Both the position numbers and the translations under genes were made by a program. DNA of 7,732 nucleotides from Verrucomicrobiota bacterium (GTDB taxonomy: Bacteria > Verrucomicrobiota > Verrucomicrobiia > Chthoniobacterales > UBA10450): NCBI GenBank assembly GCA_003219225.1, contig QHPZ01000179.1:1-7732 (forward strand), in the 5' to 3' direction. This document shows positions 1 through 5,708 of the stretch, in pieces. The notes beneath the pieces are model-generated. The model had not been told where the DNA came from, ran no database searches, and saw nothing but the letters and a program-made list of their open reading frames with translations. Each line of letters opens with the position of its first letter. Position 1 is the stretch's first letter.

Positions 1-1
1 C

Positions 2-955
2 GCGTTTTACACTGCGCTTTACAATCGCCACCTCGCTTCGCTTCGCGAAGAACAGCGGCAGCGGCTGGACGAAAACGTGGCCAGTCAGCAGCAGCGATAT
101 GAAGCCGGTTTGAGTAACCGCGGCGCGTTCACCGAAGCAACGGTGCAGGCGCGCGAACTCGACTCGCTCATCGAAACCGCGCAGCGCGCCTACGGCGAAG
201 CGCGCTTAAGACTGGCCGAAGCCATGGGCGAAGATCTCGGCCCAAACGCGCCACTGCTCGAGCCCGAAGGCGAACTGAATTTTACGCCGGTCAATGTTCG
301 CCACGGCGAATCCGTCCCGTGGCGGATCGATCTTGCATCGGAAACGGCGCGCGCGCTGGAGCGCCGCGCTGATCTAAAGCTCGCACGGCTGCTGGTCCGT
401 TCCGCCAACGAAGAGGAACACATTATTGCGGCCGGTTATTATCCGGCGATCGGCGGGAACCTGCTCGGCAATTACGTCCCGGTCACCGGTGTTCATGAGG
501 AAGGCTCTACGAGTAAAACGCAGGACCTGCTCGGCTCGGAAATACGCGAAGGCGCTGGTTACACGTGGCGAGTGATCGACAACGGCAAAGTGATCGGGGC
601 AGTGCGACGACAGCGCGCCGCGCGAGAGGCGAACGAGCTGAGCTACCGCAAGTTGGAAGCGAACGTCGGCCGTGAGTTGTCGCGACTCCGCAATGAATTG
701 AGCGCAATCGAGGCGCAACAAAAATCGTTCACTGAGGCGATGACTGCGGCCGAACAAAGCGCCAATACCGTTGCGCAAAACCTGGCCGGTGGTCTCGCTT
801 CGCAACTCGAATATCGATTGAGCCAGAACGGGTTGCTCCAAACCAGGACCGGCCTCTTGACCGCAACTTATCAGCAAAACGTGGCGCTCGCCGAGTGGGA
901 CCGAGCGACCGGGCGCTACTTTCAATTTTCCGATGTGGCGGAAAACGCGCATTAG
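2..955 (+). CDS. TolC/OEP-family outer membrane efflux protein (5' truncated)
   Basis: This is the C-terminal three quarters or so of an outer-membrane efflux factor, the channel that a tripartite exporter docks onto. The frame is open from base 2 to the TAG at 953-955, giving 317 visible codons. The true start and signal peptide lie left of the window; an internal GTG at 77 is not the real start. Numbering from base 2, residues 1-75 are a heptad-rich helix with an OEP-style YEAG turn at 33-36. The stretch around 117-150 (RRADLKLARLLVRSANEEE) matches the OEP second-repeat pattern of 'RpDl' followed by a long helix. It is followed by a G/Y-rich beta segment (about 144-165), another strand with WRVIDNGKVIGAVRRQR (189-205), and a long coiled coil to about 300. 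The adaptor and permease genes downstream support the role. Substrate is unknown. The stop codon sits at the edge of a REP-like hairpin. Confidence 0.85.
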   Translation, partial: AFYTALYNRHLASLREEQRQRLDENVASQQQRYEAGLSNRGAFTEATVQARELDSLIETAQRAYGEARLRLAEAMGEDLGPNAPLLEPEGELNFTPVNVRHGESVPWRIDLASETARALERRADLKLARLLVRSANEEEHIIAAGYYPAIGGNLLGNYVPVTGVHEEGSTSKTQDLLGSEIREGAGYTWRVIDNGKVIGAVRRQRAAREANELSYRKLEANVGRELSRLRNELSAIEAQQKSFTEAMTAAEQSANTVAQNLAGGLASQLEYRLSQNGLLQTRTGLLTATYQQNVALAEWDRATGRYFQFSDVAENAH

Positions 956-1039
956 ACGGGCCACAGGCCCGTGGCTACAGCGCGTGTCGACAGCGCCCAT
1001 TCGCGGTCAGGTGTAGCCACGGCGCTGTGCGCCGTCTGG
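953..1039. repeat. Inverted pair of REP-like hairpins (pair A)
   Basis: Two related palindromic units lie in opposite orientation. The left unit (about 954-980) has the 7-bp stem ACGGGCC/GGCCCGT (956-962 with 966-972) around loop ACA, and reads CTGTAG outward on the minus strand (975-980). The right unit (1011-1039) has head GTGTAG (1011-1016), CC, then stem ACGGCGC/GCGCCGT (1019-1025 with 1029-1035) around loop TGT. Both share the TGTAGCCAC head and a GTCT tail after the stem, so the pair is an imperfect inverted repeat with about 30 bp between. This is the layout of REP/BIME elements, which have a GTAG-type head plus a hairpin. The RNA could fold into two local hairpins or one long stem-loop, and might attenuate transcription or protect mRNA between the two genes; that role is inferred. 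Confidence 0.75.
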
Positions 1040-1081
1040 AGCGGTAGCAATACTGATTTGGATATGTTCTAGTTCGAAGCC

Positions 1082-2236
1082 TTGAAACTGCCGGAAACAA
1101 AAACGCTGTTGTGGCTTGGTGGCGCACTGCTCGTATTGCTGTTCGCCGTCGCCTGGTTTCTCATTCCGACCGCCGAAGTGGCGTCTGTTCGCCGTGGCAC
1201 CGCGATTTCGGCCGTCTACGGCACGGTGCGAATCGAGCCGACGTTCGTGCTGCCAATCCGCGCGCAAAACTCCGGTTTCATCACCCTGGGGGAGCCGCTC
1301 GCCGCCGGCCGCGGCGCGATTGGCAAACACGTCGCGGCCGGCGAATTACTCGCGACCATCGCCGATGAAGCGACGGCGCGACAATTGAAACAGGCGCGCG
1401 CCGATCTCGATGCCGCGCGGCAACGCGCTCAGCTGACCCTGCCTTCGGAAGAGCCACTGAAAGCGGCGGAAGATAATCTGCGCCGGCTCGAGCAAGTCGC
1501 CGCCTCAGGCAACGTGCCGACGGTCGAGTACGAAAAAGCGAAGACCGAGGCGAACCGGTTGCGCAGCGCGCTCGAGACCGAGCGAATCGAGCGCGATCGC
1601 AACCTGCAGGCGCTCGACGACACCGTGAAAAAACTCGAAGCCCAAATGCAGAATTCGGAGGTGCGCTCGCGCCTGGACGGACTGCTCACCGATGTGCGGG
1701 CGATCGACGGTCAGCTCGTCGCTGAAGGCAATGAGCTTTTCACCGTGGCCTCGGCTAAAAATTATGTGCGCGGCGAGGTGAACGAAGAGGACGTGGGCGA
1801 AGTGAAACCAGGGATGAAGGCGACGGTGCAGTTGTACGCCTACCGGACGCGCACTTTCACCGCGCACGTCACGGCAGTGCAACCGGCGGCCGATCCGACG
1901 ACGCAGCGTTACGCGATTGCGCTCGAGCTCGAGAACCCGCCGGACAATTTAATGGCCGGGATGACCGGCGAAATGAACATCATCACCGGTGTGCACGAGA
2001 ACGCGCTGCTCGTGCCGACGCGGGCGCTGCTTGTCGATCAAGTGTTGCTCGTTCGACGCGGGATTGTGCAAAAGCGCACGGTCAAAATCGGTTACAAAAC
2101 ACTCGATTATTCCGAGGTGGTCGGCGGTCTCTCGGAACGCGAGCGCGTGATTGTTACAGACCAGGATAAATTCCGGCCGGGCAAAGCCGTGCGCGAACGC
2201 AGAGTCACTTTGCCAAATCCGCCGAAAGCGCCGTGA
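1082..2236 (+). CDS. HlyD/MacA-like periplasmic adaptor of an ABC exporter
   Basis: This 384-residue membrane fusion protein is expected to bridge an inner-membrane ABC permease and the TolC-like channel. The N-terminus has one membrane anchor (about residues 9-29, LLWLGGALLVLLFAVAWFLI). Next come a first half barrel-sandwich/lipoyl strand set (about 48-97, with an AAGELLATI turn) and a long charged alpha-hairpin coiled coil (about 98-195). The second lipoyl half follows (about 196-225, DGLLTDVRAIDGQLVAEG), then a beta-barrel (about 226-305, with EVKPGMKATVQLYAY and an AGMTGEMNI strand) and a membrane-proximal domain (about 306-376). The start is TTG at 1082. An in-frame TAG at 1070-1072 closes the frame just upstream and there is no ATG or GTG before the anchor. 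Shine-Dalgarno pairing is poor. The 3' end overlaps the permease start by 4 bases, implying translational coupling. Full length for the family. Confidence 0.9.
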   Translation: MKLPETKTLLWLGGALLVLLFAVAWFLIPTAEVASVRRGTAISAVYGTVRIEPTFVLPIRAQNSGFITLGEPLAAGRGAIGKHVAAGELLATIADEATARQLKQARADLDAARQRAQLTLPSEEPLKAAEDNLRRLEQVAASGNVPTVEYEKAKTEANRLRSALETERIERDRNLQALDDTVKKLEAQMQNSEVRSRLDGLLTDVRAIDGQLVAEGNELFTVASAKNYVRGEVNEEDVGEVKPGMKATVQLYAYRTRTFTAHVTAVQPAADPTTQRYAIALELENPPDNLMAGMTGEMNIITGVHENALLVPTRALLVDQVLLVRRGIVQKRTVKIGYKTLDYSEVVGGLSERERVIVTDQDKFRPGKAVRERRVTLPNPPKAP

Positions 2237-3471
2237 CGCCGCCGCTCTACATCGCGCTGCGTTTTCTGCGGCATCGCAAACGCGCGCTGCTCCTGAGCTT
2301 GAGCGGCGTCGTCTTCGGCGTCGGGTTCTTCGTTTGCACCCAGGCGCAGACCGAGGGTTTCGCGCGGCATTTCATCAACTCAACGATCGGGAGCAACGGC
2401 GCACTCGTCGTTCGGTCGCGCTTTCGTCCGCACTACGAAAGTCTGGTGGTCCCCTCGCGCAGCGCGAGCTCGGACACAGCGCTGCGCGCATTCTTCGAAG
2501 GGATCACGAATGCGAGCGAGATCATGCGGGTGAGCCGGCAATTCTCGAATGTCGTTGCGTGTTCGCCAGTGTTGCGCGGCACGGTGAGCGCGCGCGCCGG
2601 GTTTCAGAATGCGACGGCCGATCTTTTCGGGATCGACCCGCCGTTGCACGCGCGCACGACGGACATTTTGCGACAGTTGATCGCCGGCAGCTACGATGAT
2701 TTCCGCAACAACACCAGCTCGCTCATCGTCGGCTCGCGTCTGGCTGAAGACCTCGGCGTGCACACGGGCGACACGATGCAGTTGCTTTCGCCAAGCGGCG
2801 AGTACTGGCGCTTCACGATCGCGGCGATTGCGCGCGCCGGCGTCGGCTCGATCGATTCAACCCGCGTCTATTCGCACGCACGCATCGCGCAAAATCTCCT
2901 GCAACGCCCGTTCGGCGCCTCGATGATCATTTACAAACTGCGCGACCCAGACCGCGCGCCTGCGCTCGCGACTCAGTTCGAGCGATTGTTTCAGCACGTC
3001 GCGAACAGCTGGCAGGAACGCGAGCAAGCCAACCTCCAGCTCTTCATGACCCTGCGCATTTCGGCAGCGATCACCGTCTCGCTCATCATTCTGCTCGCGG
3101 GCTTCGGCATTTTTAACGTCCTGACGATGTCGGTGCTTGGAAAGGTGAAAGAGATCGCGATCCTGCGCTCGATGGGTTATCGGAGGATCGACATCTCGGC
3201 GATTTTTCTCTGGCAGGGTGCACTCGTCGCGGCCGTCGGTTCGGTGCTCGGTTGTCTGCTCGGCGCGTTGTTGACCTGGGGCGTCGGCCACATTCCAATC
3301 CGCATCCGCGGCTTACTTTACGCCGACCATTTTTTGGTAACGTGGAACTGGCGACATTATTTCTGGGCGACATTGCTGGCGATCATCGCCGTCTTCATCG
3401 CAAGCTACGTTCCCGCGCGGCGCGCAGCCGAGCTGCCGCCGGTGGTGACATTGCGTGGCTCGAGCGTATGA
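2233..3471 (+). CDS. ABC transporter permease, LolC/E-MacB (FtsX) type
   Basis: This 412-residue inner-membrane permease has the four-helix layout of the LolC/LolE/MacB superfamily. TM1 is at about 18-38. A large periplasmic MacB-PCD-like domain follows (about 40-265, including the LFGIDP and VGSRLAEDLGVHTGDT segments typical of this domain). Three C-terminal helices lie at about 275-300, 325-350 and 373-393. The cytoplasmic loop VKEIAILRSMGYRRIDIS (305-322) is the coupling-helix motif that docks to a LolD/MacB ATPase. The protein ends with the family-typical YVPARRAAELPPVVTLRG. The GTG start at 2233 overlaps the adaptor's TGA as GTGA. It has no fused ATPase domain, unlike MacB, so it needs a separate nucleotide-binding subunit; the obvious candidate is the damaged gene downstream. 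It probably acts as a homodimer. Transported substrate (lipoprotein, lipid, peptide or drug) cannot be told from sequence. Confidence 0.9.
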   Translation: MTPPLYIALRFLRHRKRALLLSLSGVVFGVGFFVCTQAQTEGFARHFINSTIGSNGALVVRSRFRPHYESLVVPSRSASSDTALRAFFEGITNASEIMRVSRQFSNVVACSPVLRGTVSARAGFQNATADLFGIDPPLHARTTDILRQLIAGSYDDFRNNTSSLIVGSRLAEDLGVHTGDTMQLLSPSGEYWRFTIAAIARAGVGSIDSTRVYSHARIAQNLLQRPFGASMIIYKLRDPDRAPALATQFERLFQHVANSWQEREQANLQLFMTLRISAAITVSLIILLAGFGIFNVLTMSVLGKVKEIAILRSMGYRRIDISAIFLWQGALVAAVGSVLGCLLGALLTWGVGHIPIRIRGLLYADHFLVTWNWRHYFWATLLAIIAVFIASYVPARRAAELPPVVTLRGSSV

Positions 3472-3485
3472 ACCGCGGGTCGCAC

Positions 3486-3562
3486 TGTAGAGTCCGCTGT
3501 CCCCAGCGGATCAGCCATACGCAGATTATTTCCCGATGCGCTGAGGACAGCGCACCCTACAG
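3486..3562. repeat. Inverted pair of REP-like hairpins (pair B)
   Basis: Left unit: head CTGTAG (3485-3490), AG, then perfect 7-bp stem TCCGCTG/CAGCGGA (3493-3499 with 3504-3510), loop TCCC. Right unit, in reverse orientation: stem TGCGCTG/CAGCGCA (3537-3543 with 3548-3554), loop AGGA, then CC and CTACAG (3557-3562), which is CTGTAG on the minus strand. Comparing the left unit with the reverse complement of the right gives about 21 of 25 identical bases. The hairpins are 26 bp apart. The head and stem length match pair A although the stem sequence differs. The pair fills the gap between permease and ATPase genes and touches the ATPase coding frame. A role in mRNA stability or attenuation is possible but inferred. 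Confidence 0.75.
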
Positions 3563-3564
3563 CA

Positions 3565-4216
3565 ATTGCGAGATCGGATGAACGGGCAGACCGCTACCTT
3601 GGCGAAGAGGAAGAGCGGGTGCACGCGTTGCGGGGCGTTTCGCTCGACCTCGAGCCCGGCACCGTGCACGCAGTGGTCGGACCATCCGGCTGCGGGAAAA
3701 GCACGTTGCTTTACGTTCTCGGCCTGCTTGATCCGCCGGATGCCGGATCGATTGCGATCGAATCCGAACCGGTGTCGCACCTGAGCGACAACGAGCTCGC
3801 CCGGAAACGGAACGAGTTCATCGGGTTTATCTTTCAGTTCCATTTTCTGATGGAGGATTTCACCGCGCAGGAAAACATCATGATCCCGATGCGCCGGTTG
3901 GGGCAGCTTCCCGAAGACGAGATGGGCGAGCGCGCCGCGCGATTGCTGGATGCGGTCGGGCTCGGCAACAAACTCAGCCGGCCAAGCCGCCATCTTTCCG
4001 GTGGCGAACAACAACGCGTGGCGATCGCGCGCGCGCTGGCGAACGATCCGCGAGTGATCCTGGCCGATGAACCGACCGGAAATCTCGACACGAAAAATTC
4101 GGAACGCGCGTTCGCGCTGCTGCAAACGCTTGTGCAACAAGGCGAGAATCCACGAGATGATGGACGGCCAAATCGTCGCCAGCCATCCTCGCGGCACGCG
4201 CGAGCCCAACTTCTAA
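3565..4216 (+). pseudogene. LolD/MacB-type ABC ATPase, apparently disrupted (H-loop deleted, frameshift)
   Basis: This is the nucleotide-binding subunit expected for the upstream permease. Numbered from the GTG at 3619, it shows Walker A GPSGCGKS (21-28), a LolD-style Q-loop FIFQFHFLMEDFTAQEN (70-86), the signature LSGGEQQ (126-132), Walker B VILADE (146-151) and the D-loop region GNLDT. After LVQQG (about 171-175, base 4143) the frame stops resembling the family. From 4145 the next frame gives RIHEMMDGQIVASHP and ends at TAA 4214-4216, which is the normal C-terminal tail. The beta-strand with the switch histidine (usually VTHD/N) between them is absent. About 15-20 codons are lost, and the deletion length must be 2 modulo 3. 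Read straight through, the original frame runs to 4314, well inside the next gene. At the 5' end, codons before GTG 3619 read RYLGEEEERVHALRG, carrying the A-loop tyrosine, so coding began upstream. No ATG, GTG or TTG exists there in frame, only an ATT at 3565. AGAGGA at 3606-3611 could serve GTG 3619. Confidence 0.8.
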
Positions 4217-4234
4217 AAGCAAAGACCGCGCAAA

Positions 4235-5704
4235 ATGGGGTGGCACAAGGCGACAATAATTTTCTGCGCCACGTTTGGGCTTTATTTTCTTTCGCGCTCG
4301 CCGGGGCTGGATGAGATCGACTCGGTGAATTTCGCGATGGGCGTGCGCGAATTCAATGTGTCGGAACACCAACCGCAACCGCCGGGATATCCGTTGTACA
4401 TATTTTTCGGCTGGATCGGGACGAAACTTTTCGGGGCGAGCCCGCAGTTATCTCTGCATTTGGTTTCGGCCCTGGGGGGCGCGCTTCTTGTCGCGGCGTG
4501 GTTTCTGATCATTCGATTGCAGTTCAACGAGCGACTTGCTTGGTGGGTTACCACGTGCCTGGCGATCACGCCGGTGGTTTGGATGACGGCGACCAAGGTC
4601 CTGAGCGACGCGCCGGCAGCGGGTTTGATCAGCGCGGCGATCCTGGCGGCGATTTGTTTTGCGCAGCGCGGCGGTGTGGTTGCTTTGCTGGGAGTGGCAG
4701 TCTTGGGCGCGGCAGCCAGCGGTTTCAGGCCTCAATTGGGTCCGGTGGTATGCGTCATTTTGGCGATCGCGCTTAGATCACGCCGCTCTGGTTTGAAGAT
4801 GTCGATCTTAGCGTGGGTAGGGTTGGTCGTGGGTTGCCTGCTCTGGCTCGTGCCGATGTGGTATTCGCAGTGGGCGCTGCACCGGGAGGCACCGGCGTGG
4901 GTGGTGTATCCGAAGTTGGTCTATGGCCAATGGCAATGGCTTTACAATAGGTCCGACAATTTCATCGGCGCCGGAGACTGGAGCGCGCGTTATCTCAGCA
5001 TCCGCTTTGTGCAGCATTTTCTCGGATTCTTCGGACTCGGCTTCGGTTTTCTTCAGTCGTGGGTGGCGCTGATCGCAGGCAGCGTGATCGTGCTCTTCGG
5101 GTTTGGCGCGTACGTATGGCGGCGACGCGAACCGGTGGACCGTCAGTTCTGGAGTTTCCACACGCCGTGGGCGCTGGTGCACGTCATCATCATCTTTATC
5201 TGTCTTCCGCCGACACAACGTTATTACCTCGTCATTTATCCGCTGCTGCTCGTCGCGTTGTTGCGCGGTTTCTTACGACTGCCGACGCCGTGGCAGCGAA
5301 TGGCATTCGCATTGCCGGCAGTTCTTCTTTTCACATCAATCCCGATTGCGATCATAAATCATCGCGAGGACGCGCCGCCTGAGCGGTTCGTGCAATATCT
5401 GCAACAACTTTATCCGGAGTCGATGCGCGGCCGCGTTGCATTGATCTTGAGCAATCGCTCACGCAGGCACGTCGAGTGGTACGCGCCTGAGTTCAGAATC
5501 GTTCGGCTTCCGAACATTTCGACTGTGGACGATGTGCTGAAAGCGACAAATGGCGCGGTTGCCGTCTACACCGATGACGAGAAGTTTGCGTTGCCGCTGG
5601 GCTGGCGACGTGTGCCGCTCACGGAGTTCCGGCGTTCGATTGTGATTTACCTGAAATCGAGCCGGGTGCGACTGCTGCTGGTCGATCGCGGAAATCGAGC
5701 ATGA
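4235..5704 (+). CDS. GT-C-type polytopic membrane protein (PMT/DUF2723-like glycosyltransferase)
   Basis: This 489-residue integral membrane protein has about 11-13 predicted helices: for example 6-22, 51-66, 75-95, 103-119, 127-143, 147-163, 168-181, 189-210, 262-295 (two), 311-325, 330-346 and 356-374. A C-terminal soluble tail of about 110 residues follows. The first loop carries the acidic cluster LDEIDS (25-30) and, further on, HQPQPPGYPLY (45-55). An acidic residue early in the first extracytoplasmic loop is typical of GT-C enzymes that use lipid-phosphate sugars, and the PPGYPLY segment resembles the DUF2723/protein O-mannosyltransferase-like group. The likely role is transfer of a sugar from a polyprenyl-phosphate donor on the outer face of the inner membrane; acceptor unknown. 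Start is ATG 4235, 18 bases after the ATPase tail's TAA, with only weak ribosome-binding potential (AAAG). A membrane protein of unknown function with a GT-C-like fold is the cautious alternative. Confidence 0.7.
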   Translation: MGWHKATIIFCATFGLYFLSRSPGLDEIDSVNFAMGVREFNVSEHQPQPPGYPLYIFFGWIGTKLFGASPQLSLHLVSALGGALLVAAWFLIIRLQFNERLAWWVTTCLAITPVVWMTATKVLSDAPAAGLISAAILAAICFAQRGGVVALLGVAVLGAAASGFRPQLGPVVCVILAIALRSRRSGLKMSILAWVGLVVGCLLWLVPMWYSQWALHREAPAWVVYPKLVYGQWQWLYNRSDNFIGAGDWSARYLSIRFVQHFLGFFGLGFGFLQSWVALIAGSVIVLFGFGAYVWRRREPVDRQFWSFHTPWALVHVIIIFICLPPTQRYYLVIYPLLLVALLRGFLRLPTPWQRMAFALPAVLLFTSIPIAIINHREDAPPERFVQYLQQLYPESMRGRVALILSNRSRRHVEWYAPEFRIVRLPNISTVDDVLKATNGAVAVYTDDEKFALPLGWRRVPLTEFRRSIVIYLKSSRVRLLLVDRGNRA

Positions 5705-5708
5705 GCGC

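Noticed and set aside
374..1000. Long antisense open frame of about 208 codons across the TolC-like gene
   Set aside because: It is a shadow in GC-rich DNA, opposite a gene with clear family features. Its translation is Arg/Gln/His-rich with no recognisable domain, and it starts inside the REP-like repeat.
953..1039. Intrinsic terminator after the TolC-like gene
   Set aside because: The hairpins lack a following U-run, and the adaptor continues the same operon theme. A repeat pair is the better description.
1040..1081. Promoter for the adaptor gene (TTTGGATATGTT region)
   Set aside because: GATATG is only a loose -10 match and has no acceptable -35 at normal spacing. Too weak to call.
3526..4209. 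Antisense open frame of about 227 codons opposite the ATPase
   Set aside because: The sense strand carries all the ABC ATPase motifs, and the antisense translation has no family resemblance. Its length reflects codon bias.
4138..4216. Programmed ribosomal frameshift restoring a full ATPase
   Set aside because: A slip at the junction would join the two frames but still leave no H-loop strand, and there is no slippery heptamer or downstream structure evident. A deletion explains it better.
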